DNA of 64,000 bases from positions 186,001-250,000 of the forward strand of contig NZ_JAJGNO010000002.1 in the NCBI RefSeq assembly GCF_020782235.1. Direction: 5' to 3'. The position numbers and the translations under genes are program-made. Source of the DNA: Sphingobium naphthae (lineage in GTDB: Bacteria; Pseudomonadota; Alphaproteobacteria; Sphingomonadales; Sphingomonadaceae). Below the pieces are notes generated by a model that was not told the origin of the DNA, made no database searches, and saw only the letters and a program-made list of their open reading frames with translations. This document shows positions 41,632 to 49,415 of the stretch, one piece after another; position 1 is the stretch's first letter; the number at the start of each line of letters is the position of its first letter.

Positions 41632-41937
41632 ATGCACGTCGCCTCGAATCCGCATGCCGTTCGCGATCAGGAAGAAGGGCGCGGCGCGCCTGCCGCGATC
41701 GCCCCGCCCCGCCTGACCCCTACGCAGATCAAGGTCATGCGCTGTGTCCATTCGGGCCTGCTCAACAAGCAGATCGCCTATGAGCTTGGCATGGCCGAGG
41801 CGACGGTGAAGGTCCATATGACTGCCCTCATGCGCAAGCTCAACGTGCGCAATCGCACCCAGGTGGCGATCATCGCCAGCACTTTGGGCTGGCTGCCCGA
41901 ACCGTCAGGCCGACCGGTGGCCCGCGCGGCGGACTGA
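41632..41937 (+). CDS. Single-domain LuxR-type HTH protein
   Basis: 101 residues carrying only a LuxR/GerE DNA-binding domain (LTPTQIKVMRCVHSGLLNKQIAYELGMAEATVKVHMTALMRKL at about residues 28-70). There is no receiver or autoinducer domain; the first 25 residues are charged and look disordered. GGAGAGGAAAG precedes the ATG. It stands alone between the gluconate promoter region and the GFO-lactonase pair on the same strand. Such one-domain proteins work as constitutive or partner-controlled activators. Target unknown; the 23-bp elements at 35505 and 38639 are candidates. Confidence 0.85.
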   Translation: MHVASNPHAVRDQEEGRGAPAAIAPPRLTPTQIKVMRCVHSGLLNKQIAYELGMAEATVKVHMTALMRKLNVRNRTQVAIIASTLGWLPEPSGRPVARAAD

Positions 41938-41997
41938 CCATCGGATCGACGGACCTGCACGGGCGTTCGGGCCGGTAGCGGCTTTGGGAGGATGGCG

Positions 41998-43095
41998 ATG
42001 ACGGACGAGACACGACGCACGATATTGAAGGGCGCAGGCCTGGCGGTGGCGGGCCTTGGCGCATCGAGGGCCGGGGCCGCGCAGCGGACGATCGGCTATG
42101 CGATCGTGGGCCTTGGCTCCTATGCCACGCGGCAGATCATGCCGAATTTCAAGGGGTGCGACCATGCGCGGCTCGTCGCACTGGTCAGCGGCACGCCCGA
42201 AAAGCTGCAACGCTATGGCGAGCAATATGGCGTGCCCGCCACGCACCGCTACAGCTACGCCGATTATGACCGGATTCGCGACAATCCGGACATCGATGTC
42301 GTCTATGTCGTGCTGCCCAACAGCATGCATGCCGAATATAGCATCCGCGCCGCGCAGGCGGGCAAGCATGTGATGTGCGAAAAGCCGATGGCGATCTCCG
42401 TCGCGGAATGCCAGGCGATGATCGATGCCAGCCGCAAGGCGGGCAAGCTGCTGATGATCGGCTATCGATCGCGCTTTGAACCCTATAACCGTCTGGCTAT
42501 CGATCTTGCCCGGCGCGGCCATGTCGGCCCCACGCGGATCATCACGGCCGAACATGGCTTCCCGATCCAGCCCAATCAGTGGCGGCTCGACCGGCCCTTG
42601 TCGGGCGGCGGATCGCTGATGGACATCGGCATCTATAGCCTCAATGCCGCGCGCTATCTGAGCGGCGAGGAACCGGTCGCGGTGAGCGCGATCGAAGCGA
42701 CCGACCGCTCCGATCCGCGCTTCCGCACCGTGGAGGATCGCATCAGTTTCCTGCTGCGCTTTCCATCGGGCATCGAAGCGACCTGCGTGTCGAGCTATAG
42801 TTCGGCGCACAATGGCTACCGCGTCGTCGGCACGCAGGGGTGGATCGATATGGAGCCGGCCACGCCCTATAGCGGCCATGTCATGCGCATCCGCAAGGAT
42901 GGCGCAGAAGCGCCCCGCACCCTCCCCGACCCGCCCAAGAACCAGTTCGCCGGGCAGCTGGATCATCTGGCCGAGTGCATCCTCAATGGCACGCGCCCGA
43001 TCGTGCCGGGCGAGGAGGGACTGGCGGACCTGCGGGTGATGGAGGCGATCTATCAATCGGCCGCGGAGCGGCGCACGATCGACCTCAGCGCATGA
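41998..43095 (+). CDS. GFO/IDH/MocA oxidoreductase, Tat-exported
   Basis: 365 residues. The twin-arginine signal TRRTILKGAGLAVAGLGASRAGA shows export in folded form with bound nucleotide, as known for glucose-fructose oxidoreductase (GFOR). The Rossmann domain has YAIVGLGSYATRQIMP, the EKP motif in VMCEKPMAIS and the C-terminal domain has GGGSLMDIGIYSLNAARYL. ATG 41998 is spaced 6 bp from GGGAGG; ATG 41992 abuts that site and is less likely. The stop overlaps the lactonase start. A GFOR-like enzyme would oxidise glucose to gluconolactone in the periplasm while reducing fructose or another acceptor. The substrate is inferred from neighbours. Confidence 0.85.
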   Translation: MTDETRRTILKGAGLAVAGLGASRAGAAQRTIGYAIVGLGSYATRQIMPNFKGCDHARLVALVSGTPEKLQRYGEQYGVPATHRYSYADYDRIRDNPDIDVVYVVLPNSMHAEYSIRAAQAGKHVMCEKPMAISVAECQAMIDASRKAGKLLMIGYRSRFEPYNRLAIDLARRGHVGPTRIITAEHGFPIQPNQWRLDRPLSGGGSLMDIGIYSLNAARYLSGEEPVAVSAIEATDRSDPRFRTVEDRISFLLRFPSGIEATCVSSYSSAHNGYRVVGTQGWIDMEPATPYSGHVMRIRKDGAEAPRTLPDPPKNQFAGQLDHLAECILNGTRPIVPGEEGLADLRVMEAIYQSAAERRTIDLSA

Positions 43096-44111
43096 TCGGG
43101 CGCCGCGCCTTCGTCGCCGGCCTGGCCGCGCTGCCGCTGGCGGACAGCGCGCTCGGCGCCGCGCCCGCGGTGGCGCCGCAGATCGAGCGGATCGATCCCG
43201 CGCTCGACCGCATCATTCCCCCCGACGCCAGGGTGGAGATATTGGCGACCGGCTATCGCTGGGCCGAAGGACCCGCTTGGGTGCCGCAGGGCGCGTATCT
43301 GCTGTTCGGCGATCCCCCGTCCAACATCGTCTATCGCTGGCAACGGGGACAGGGCGCGACCCCCTTTCTGTCGCCGTCCGGACTGCAGACGCCGGTGCCG
43401 CCGGCGATCCGCGAGCCCGGCCTCAACGGCATCGCGATCATGGCCGACGGCATGCTGGTGGGCGCCGACAGCGGGACGCGCACGATCGTGAAAGTGGACC
43501 TGCGCACGCGGCACCGCACGATCCTGGCTGACCGCTATGACGGCAAACGCTTCAACAGTCCCAACGACCTGTGCATCGCGCCATCGGGCGCGATCTACTT
43601 CACCGATCCGCCCTATGGACTCGCGCAGGCCGACGAGTCGCCGCTGCGCGAACTGAATTTTTGCGGCCTCTATCGGCTCGATCCCGATGGCAAGGTGACA
43701 TTGCTGGATCGCAGCCACAAAAGACCCAATGGGGTGGCGGTATCGCCCGATGGGCGTACGCTCTTTTTGGCATTGTCGGACGAGGATCGCCCCCAATTGC
43801 TGGCCTATCCGCTCGATGCTCAAGGAATGTCGGGCAAGCCGCGTCTCTTCCTGGACATGCGCGCCGGACATGCCGCGGGCGAGCCCGGCCTGCCGGACGG
43901 GATCGACGTCGCGCCGGACGGCCATGTCTTCGCGACCGGGCCTGGCGGAGTCCATGTCTGCACGGCGGATGGCGCGGTGCTGGGCATCGTGCGCACCGGC
44001 AAGGCGATTGCCAACTGCTGCATCGGGGAAGGCGGCCGCACGCTTTTCCTTACGTCTTCGGATATGTTGGCGGCGGTCCCCCTGGCGATTGCCGCAAACC
44101 TGCGGGCTTAG
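43092..44111 (+). CDS. SMP-30/gluconolactonase-family protein, exported
   Basis: 339 residues. The Tat-like signal MIGRRAFVAGLAALPLADSALG is followed by a six-bladed SMP-30 propeller: WAEGPAWVPQGAYLLFGDPP holds the first metal Glu, then GLNGIAIMADG, FNSPNDLCIAPSGAIYFTDPPYGL, RPNGVAVSPDGRTLFL with the metal Asn, and LPDGIDVAPDGHVFATGPGGV with the metal Asp. It opens aldonolactones to the acids. ATG 43092 overlaps the oxidoreductase stop (ATGA); the frame from 42975 is oxidoreductase out of frame. The pair make a periplasmic sugar-to-aldonate step feeding the gluconate permease. Confidence 0.9.
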   Translation: MIGRRAFVAGLAALPLADSALGAAPAVAPQIERIDPALDRIIPPDARVEILATGYRWAEGPAWVPQGAYLLFGDPPSNIVYRWQRGQGATPFLSPSGLQTPVPPAIREPGLNGIAIMADGMLVGADSGTRTIVKVDLRTRHRTILADRYDGKRFNSPNDLCIAPSGAIYFTDPPYGLAQADESPLRELNFCGLYRLDPDGKVTLLDRSHKRPNGVAVSPDGRTLFLALSDEDRPQLLAYPLDAQGMSGKPRLFLDMRAGHAAGEPGLPDGIDVAPDGHVFATGPGGVHVCTADGAVLGIVRTGKAIANCCIGEGGRTLFLTSSDMLAAVPLAIAANLRA

Positions 44112-44142
44112 CGCGGCACGGCTGACGCTCGACAGTCCTCGT

Positions 44143-44156
44143 TGATAGCGCTATCA
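44143..44156. promoter_or_regulatory. LacI-type operator TGATAGCGCTATCA
   Basis: Perfect 14-bp palindrome with the central CG typical of LacI-family sites, 52 bp upstream of the GH43 gene at 44209 and 31 bp after the lactonase stop. The sequence differs from the GACACCGGTGTC operators, so another LacI-family protein, not in this window, is expected to read it. Confidence 0.7.
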
Positions 44157-44208
44157 GCGCTGCGAATGGCAGAAGCGCATGAACGCCTGCACCAGCGAGG
44201 AGACGGAT

Positions 44209-45867
44209 ATGTGGGGCGTTTGCAGGAAGACGATGTTCGCGATGGCGCTTTTGGGCGCCTCCTCCACGCTGGTAGCTGCGCCTGCGCGATTTGACGAATT
44301 TCGCTACAGTGGCGAGGATGCAGCGCATCGCGCTTTGGGCCCGGACGAATTCCGCAATCCGATCCTGAGCGGCTATTATCCCGACCCGTCGGTCACGCGG
44401 GTCGGCGACGACTATTATCTCGTCAACAGCTCCTTCGCGCATTTCCCCGGTATTCCGGTCTTCACGTCGAAAGACCTTGTCCACTGGACTCAGATCGCCA
44501 ATGCCATCGACCGGCCCGAACAGCTCGATTTCACCGGCCGCCGCACGTCGCAAGGCGTGTTCGCGCCCGACATCAGCTGGCATGACGGCCTTTTCTACAT
44601 CGCCAATACCTGCGTCGAATGCGGAGGCAATTTCGTCATCACCGCCAAGGACCCGGCCGGCCCCTGGTCGAACCCCATCTGGCTCCCCTTCGAAGGCATC
44701 GACCCTTCGATCTACTGGGAAGGGGACAAGGCCTATATCGTCAACAATCGCGCGCCCGACGAGCCGCCGCGCTACGATGGGCATCGGGCCATCTGGATCC
44801 AGGAATATGACTGGCGCGCCGGCAAGATGGTGGGGCCCAGCACCCAGCTCATCAACGGCGGCGTCGATATCAGCAAGAAGCCGGTTTGGATCGAAGGCCC
44901 GCACATCCTGCGCAAGGATGGCACTTATTATCTGACGGCAGCCGAAGGCGGCACCAGCGTCAATCATTCGCAGGTGGTCTTTCGCTCGAAGTCGCTACGT
45001 GGCCCTTTCATCCCGTTCGAAGGCAATCCCATCCTGACCCAGCGGGACCTCGATCCGGCGCGCCCCGACCCGATCGGATCGGCGGGCCATGCCAAGCTGG
45101 TCCAGACGCAGAAAGGGGACTGGTGGGCGACGTTCCTGGCCGTGCGCCCCTATGCCGATGACTATTATACTATCGGTCGCGAGACATTCCTGCTGCCTGT
45201 GCGCTGGGAAAATGGCTGGCCCATCATCCTGCCGAAGGGACAGGCGATCCCCCGGCAGCTAAAGGCGCCGGACCTGCCATCGCAGCCCGCGCCCCTGCTG
45301 CCGACCAGCGGCCCCATCTCCTATGTCGAACCGTTCGACGGCCCGGCGCTACCGATGCAGTGGATCGGCATCCGCACGCCAAAGCACTCTTTCTACCGGT
45401 TGGCGGACGGCATGCTGGAGCTCGACAGCGGCGCGGCCTTGGGTGATCTGAACGGCGTGCCGGCCTTCATCGGCCGTCGCCAGCAGCACGCCAATGCGCG
45501 CTTCTCCACGATATTGCGCTATGTTCCTGAAAAGGAAGGCGATTGGGCGGGTCTTGCCGCGGTGCAGAGCGACCGCAGCCACCTCTTCTTCGGGCTGACG
45601 CGGATCGCGGGGGAGACGGTCGTCGCGCTCTACACCCGCGACGCGGCCGATACCGACAGGCTGGTCGCCTCCGCGCCGGTCACGGTGGAGGGCCCTGTCA
45701 CGCTCACCATCCGCATGACCGCCGGGACGATGGCGTTCGACTATACGGTGGGCGGCGCGACGCGAACGCTGAAGCAGGGACTCGAAGCCACGCTGCTCAG
45801 CACGAAGAAAGCCGGCGGTTTTGTGGGGACGGTCGTCGGCCCCTATCATTCCAGCCCGGCATCCTGA
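44209..45867 (+). CDS. GH43 beta-xylosidase/arabinofuranosidase-type enzyme, exported
   Basis: 552 residues with a signal peptide (MWGVCRKTMFAMALLGASSTLVAA). Catalytic features of GH43 are clear: base Asp in GYYPDPSVTRVGDDYYLVNSSF, pKa-modulating Asp in FEGIDPSIYWEG, acid Glu in WIEGPHILRKDGTYYL. From about residue 370 a C-terminal concanavalin-like domain follows (SYVEPFDGPALPMQWIGIRTP to the end), typical of GH43 beta-xylosidases. ATG 44209 follows GAGGAGACGGAT; the earlier ATG at 44179 has no such site. Under a separate LacI-type operator. Likely releases xylose or arabinose in the periplasm. The 3' end overlaps the antiporter gene on the other strand by 22 bp. Confidence 0.88.
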   Translation: MWGVCRKTMFAMALLGASSTLVAAPARFDEFRYSGEDAAHRALGPDEFRNPILSGYYPDPSVTRVGDDYYLVNSSFAHFPGIPVFTSKDLVHWTQIANAIDRPEQLDFTGRRTSQGVFAPDISWHDGLFYIANTCVECGGNFVITAKDPAGPWSNPIWLPFEGIDPSIYWEGDKAYIVNNRAPDEPPRYDGHRAIWIQEYDWRAGKMVGPSTQLINGGVDISKKPVWIEGPHILRKDGTYYLTAAEGGTSVNHSQVVFRSKSLRGPFIPFEGNPILTQRDLDPARPDPIGSAGHAKLVQTQKGDWWATFLAVRPYADDYYTIGRETFLLPVRWENGWPIILPKGQAIPRQLKAPDLPSQPAPLLPTSGPISYVEPFDGPALPMQWIGIRTPKHSFYRLADGMLELDSGAALGDLNGVPAFIGRRQQHANARFSTILRYVPEKEGDWAGLAAVQSDRSHLFFGLTRIAGETVVALYTRDAADTDRLVASAPVTVEGPVTLTIRMTAGTMAFDYTVGGATRTLKQGLEATLLSTKKAGGFVGTVVGPYHSSPAS

Positions 45868-47102
45868 TCCAGCCGGGGCGTTCGACCGGCGTCAGGGGAC
45901 GTCTGATCGCCATCGCCAGGGTCCGCCTCCAGGCGGCGCAACCCGCGTCGCGCCATTGGCGTCGTCAGCATCGTGCTCGCCAGCGCCATCAGCAGCAGGG
46001 CGGTGAAGGTCGCGCCGCTGATCACCTGCCGGTCGAGCAGGATATTGACGAAGATGATCATGATCAGCGCCTTGGTCTGCAACAGCCAGCCGATGACGCT
46101 CGCCTCGCCGCGCGCCCAGCCCAGCAACCGACCGGCGATGCGCACGCCCAGCAGCTTGCCTCCGACCGCTGCCGCCAGCAGCAACAGCGCGGCCGCCACC
46201 AATTCCACCCCGCCCATAACCCAGACGGTGCGAAGGCCCGTGCTGAGAAAGAAGACCGGCATGACCGTCAGCAGCAGCATGTCGCGCAGCCGGTCGAGCG
46301 CTTCGCCATCGAACCATGAGCGGTCGAGTACCACCCCGGCCAGGAAGGCGCCCACCATGAAGTGCAGCCCGGCCCAGTCGGCGGCAAGCCCGGCAAGCGC
46401 GAGCCAGACCATCGACAGCCGCAGACGGTCGGCCGGCGCCATGCGCTGCATCAGCGCGCGCATCGCCCAGGCGACAAAGGGAAAGCAGAGGAGGAAGCCC
46501 AGCTGCCGCTCCATGCGCGGCCAATCGAGCAGGATCAGCGCCAGCACGGCCCATATGGCGATGTCGTCCAGGCTGGCATAGCGCAGCACCCGCTGGCCGA
46601 GCGGCGCGCGCAGGATCGCCAGCCGATCCATCAGCAGCACCAGGATCGGGAGCGCCGTCACCGCGCAGGCCATCCCGATGCCGAGCACCGCCTGCCAGGA
46701 CTGGCCCTGCGCGCCGATCCAGCCCGGCCGCATCAGGATCAGCCAGCCCGCCAGGCCGCCAAGCGCCAGCGGCGTCAGCAGCGCCAACCCCGCGGCGGTC
46801 CAGCTGTCCCGCCGCGCCGCCCAGGCGGCGCCAAGGTCTAGCTCGATTCCCGCCAGCCAGACGAACAGCATAACCGCCCACAAGGCGATGCCGTTGAGCG
46901 CCGCGATCGCGCCCGGATTGAAGATCTGCGCATGCAGCGCCGGCGCCGCCGCTCCCAGCACGCCGGGACCCAGCAGCACCCCGACGAAGATCTGGACCAC
47001 CACCAGCGGCGCGCGATCATCGTCACCCAGCATGCGCCAGATGATCCAGGGCAGCCCCATGATCAGCAGCAGGATCAGCAGGAATATCTCATTGTCCGTC
47101 AT
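45846..47102 (-). CDS. Cation:proton antiporter, CPA2/Kef-like membrane part
   Basis: 418 residues, almost entirely hydrophobic, about 12-13 transmembrane segments. The Na+/H+ exchanger core is visible in QIFVGVLLGPGVLG, FVWLAGIELDLG and the ion-binding region RYASLDDIAIWAVLALILL (paired Asp), then HFMVGAFLAGVVLDR and VFFLSTGLRTV. It lacks TrkA-N and TrkA-C domains, so it is a bare membrane domain; the tail after MARRGLRRLEAD is short and polar. It moves K+ or Na+ against protons across the inner membrane. No functional link with neighbours is apparent. Confidence 0.87.
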   Translation of the reverse strand: MTDNEIFLLILLLIMGLPWIIWRMLGDDDRAPLVVVQIFVGVLLGPGVLGAAAPALHAQIFNPGAIAALNGIALWAVMLFVWLAGIELDLGAAWAARRDSWTAAGLALLTPLALGGLAGWLILMRPGWIGAQGQSWQAVLGIGMACAVTALPILVLLMDRLAILRAPLGQRVLRYASLDDIAIWAVLALILLDWPRMERQLGFLLCFPFVAWAMRALMQRMAPADRLRLSMVWLALAGLAADWAGLHFMVGAFLAGVVLDRSWFDGEALDRLRDMLLLTVMPVFFLSTGLRTVWVMGGVELVAAALLLLAAAVGGKLLGVRIAGRLLGWARGEASVIGWLLQTKALIMIIFVNILLDRQVISGATFTALLLMALASTMLTTPMARRGLRRLEADPGDGDQTSPDAGRTPRLDQDAGLE

Positions 47103-47337
47103 GCGCTCGCCCCCGCGGCTCCCCCTTTTCCGGCGCGCCCTGTCGACGGGTCCGGTCGCCCTGCTTCATGGCAGGATCGTCGCGACCGGTATAGCGGCCT
47201 TGTCGTCGTCTTAGCGTGCCCGAACGGTTGCCCTCGCGCGCGCGGGCTGCAACATGCGCGCAGAAGGCCAGCGGACTGGAAGGACAGCGAAGTGGCAAGG
47301 AAAGTGACATGCGCGAACGCAACCGGCGCAGCGCCCC

Positions 47338-47973
47338 ATGGCTGACATCGTCCTGCACGGCTATTTCCGCTCGACCGCCAGCTATCGCGTGCGGATCGCG
47401 CTTAATCTGAAAGGCATCGCCTACCGGCAGCAATCGCATCATCTGCGCAAGGGCGAGCAACACGCGCCCGATTTCCTGGCGCTCAATCCGCAAGGATTTG
47501 TCCCGGCGCTGGAGATGGACGGCGCGGTGCTGACGCAAAGCCTCGCCATCTGCGACTATCTGGAGGAGCGCCAGCCGATGCCGCCGCTGCTCCCCGCCGA
47601 TCCCCTGTGGCGCGCGCGTATCCGCGCCTTTGCGCAGATCATTGCCTGCGACATCCATCCGATCCAGAATCTGCGCATTCTCGACCGCCTGCGCGAGGCT
47701 GGCCTGGATGGCGCGGCGGTCAAGGCCTGGGCGGCGACCGTCATCGAGGATGGGCTGGACGCCTGCGCCGCGATGATCGCCGACCAGCCTGGCCCCTATT
47801 GCTTCGGCGCGGACGTCACCGTCGCCGACCTGTTCCTGGTGCCCCAACTGGCCAATGCCCGGCGCTTCGGCGCGGACCTGCGCTGGCCGCGCCTGCTGGA
47901 GGTCGAGCGCGCCTGCCTCGCCCTCCCCGCCTTCGCTGATGCAAGCCCGGAGCAGCAGCCCGACGCCGAATGA
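47338..47973 (+). CDS. maiA: Maleylacetoacetate isomerase (GST zeta family)
   Basis: 211 residues. The N-terminal thioredoxin-fold part has the zeta-class site RSTASYRVRIALNLKG (SxxS-[aromatic]-RVR), then LNPQGFVPALEMDGAVLTQSLAICDYLEE, which binds glutathione. The helical C-terminal part has RIRAFAQIIACDIHPIQNLRIL, diagnostic for MaiA. The enzyme isomerises maleylacetoacetate to fumarylacetoacetate in tyrosine degradation. No hmgA or fahA neighbour is present, so it is isolated here and could serve another maleyl-compound pathway. The ATG at 47338 lacks a strong ribosome-binding site, but the family N-terminus fits exactly. Confidence 0.88.
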   Translation: MADIVLHGYFRSTASYRVRIALNLKGIAYRQQSHHLRKGEQHAPDFLALNPQGFVPALEMDGAVLTQSLAICDYLEERQPMPPLLPADPLWRARIRAFAQIIACDIHPIQNLRILDRLREAGLDGAAVKAWAATVIEDGLDACAAMIADQPGPYCFGADVTVADLFLVPQLANARRFGADLRWPRLLEVERACLALPAFADASPEQQPDAE

Positions 47974-48056
47974 CGCACCCTGCCCTTTACCGCGCCGGCC
48001 TGCCCGACTGCAGCCGAACCGAGGCATGCGGCAGCATCGTCATGGCGCCAGGCGCA

Positions 48057-48416
48057 TCATCCGAAAATCCACGCCTCGGCTTCATCGCCGCAATCAAAGA
48101 AACGAACGCCGTCTCTGCCGAAAAGACGTTGTGCCTGCAGCCGTGAGAGCGAGGAGCTGCATATGAAAGCGATTCGGCGTGAACGCACTTCGGGCGGGGC
48201 AAATGCCGTGGCGAAGGTGCCGATGATATCCTGCGCCTGTATCGGCATGTCCGTTATATCGGTGATTGTCAGATGGCCGGGCGCTTGCAACCCGGTCAAA
48301 GCGTCCCGGTAGGCTGCGGCAAAATCCTGCACATCCTTTTGCCCGTAAAAGCCCGCCATCTTTATCCGGACAAGGTTTCGGCTCTTGTCGGAAGCGATCA
48401 CATAGGTGGCATCCAT
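48057..48416 (-). CDS. Small protein, possible STAS-like fold, unknown function
   Basis: 119 residues from ATG 48416 (MDATYVIASDKSRN), preceded by GGGGAGAATGAA; the frame open to 48518 has no comparable site. No signal peptide or membrane segment. The alternation of strands and helices (LVRIKMAGFYGQKDVQDFAAAYRDAL, GHLTITDITDM, RRIAFICSSSLSRLQAQRLF, VRFFDCGDEAEAWIFG) resembles SpoIIAA/STAS-like domains in which a helix follows each strand. I do not recognise the family. Alone between maiA (convergent) and the amino-sugar operon. Confidence 0.65.
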   Translation of the reverse strand: MDATYVIASDKSRNLVRIKMAGFYGQKDVQDFAAAYRDALTGLQAPGHLTITDITDMPIQAQDIIGTFATAFAPPEVRSRRIAFICSSSLSRLQAQRLFGRDGVRFFDCGDEAEAWIFG

Positions 48417-48545
48417 TTCATTCTCCCCTCCCCTTCCAGCCGACGCTGTTTCAACAGCGCTCGAGCAAGAGGTGCGAACTATGGCTGCAATTTGGCCGGT
48501 GTCGAGCGGTAAGTTCACCGGAAAGCGAATGACGCGCGCCGCCTT

Positions 48546-49415
48546 TTACCGCGCGGCCCGCCCATAGCCCGCGAGCAGGAGCGCCCCGTCCAGCGCATCG
48601 CCCATCGGCGCGCTCAACCCCGCGACCGTGCGCGCGCGCAGCCAGGGCTGCATCCGCGGCGCAAGCCCGCCCAGCAGCGCGCAGCGCGTCGCTCCGCGCT
48701 CGAAGATCGTCTCGATGAAGCGTTCAATATGCTGCACGGCATCCTCGACGATCGACCGGGCGATGGCGTCGTCGGCCTCCGCATGGTCCATCACCAGCGG
48801 CGCGAAGCTGCCATAATCCTTGGGGCTGGCCGCATCCATCCAGGCGATCGCGCGGGCGGTGTCATGGCCGAACCGCTCGGTCACCGCGCGGCTGAGCGGC
48901 GTCGCGCGCGTGCGGCCGTCGAGCGCGCGCAGCGCATGGCGCATCGCGCTCAGCCCCAGCGCCGCGCCGCTGCCCTCGTCGGAAATGGGAAAGCCATAGC
49001 CGCCGATGGTGAAGTCGCGTCCCTCCACACGCACCTGCGCGATGCTGCCCGTGCCCAGGATCAGGATCGCGCCGTCCGCGCCGCCATGCGCGCCCAGATT
49101 GGCGATGAAGGCGTCCGTCTCATAGGCGACAGAGGCGAAGGGGAAGGCGAAACCCGCGAGCGCGTTGCGCACGCCTGGCCGGGATATGCCGGCGATGCCC
49201 ATGCCCGCGCGAATGGCGGCGACCTGATCGCGCGCCAGGCCCGCCTCTGCAATCGCCTGGTCCGACACGGCGCGCAGCGTCGCGTAGAGCGGCTCCAGCC
49301 CGATGCGGGCATTGGCTGTGCCGCCCTGTCCCGTGCCGATCACCGTCCCGTCCGCCGCGATCAGCCGCGCGCGGCAGTTGCTGCCCCCCGCATCGACGCC
49401 CAGAAAATAGCTCAT
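48546..49415 (-). CDS. BadF/BcrA-type amino-sugar kinase (N-acetylglucosamine, possibly N-acetylmuramate)
   Basis: 289-residue cytoplasmic sugar kinase of the ASKHA fold: DAGGSNCRARLIAADG phosphate-1 loop, GMGIAGI, ILGTGSIAQV phosphate-2 loop, ISDEGSGAALGLSA and the late adenosine block CALLGGLAPRMQPWL. This is the BadF/BadG/BcrA/BcrD branch used by GlcNAc kinases and by Clostridium MurK, which phosphorylates both GlcNAc and MurNAc. Last gene of an operon with NagB-II, NagA and Dld; its ATG overlaps the Dld stop. Since MurQ needs MurNAc 6-phosphate and no AnmK is seen, dual GlcNAc/MurNAc specificity is an attractive but untested reading. Confidence 0.83.
   Translation of the reverse strand: MSYFLGVDAGGSNCRARLIAADGTVIGTGQGGTANARIGLEPLYATLRAVSDQAIAEAGLARDQVAAIRAGMGIAGISRPGVRNALAGFAFPFASVAYETDAFIANLGAHGGADGAILILGTGSIAQVRVEGRDFTIGGYGFPISDEGSGAALGLSAMRHALRALDGRTRATPLSRAVTERFGHDTARAIAWMDAASPKDYGSFAPLVMDHAEADDAIARSIVEDAVQHIERFIETIFERGATRCALLGGLAPRMQPWLRARTVAGLSAPMGDALDGALLLAGYGRAAR

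Noticed and set aside
47216..47410. Short frame upstream of maiA as a small gene
   Set aside because: Overlaps the maiA start, has no ribosome-binding site and an Arg-rich non-coding translation.
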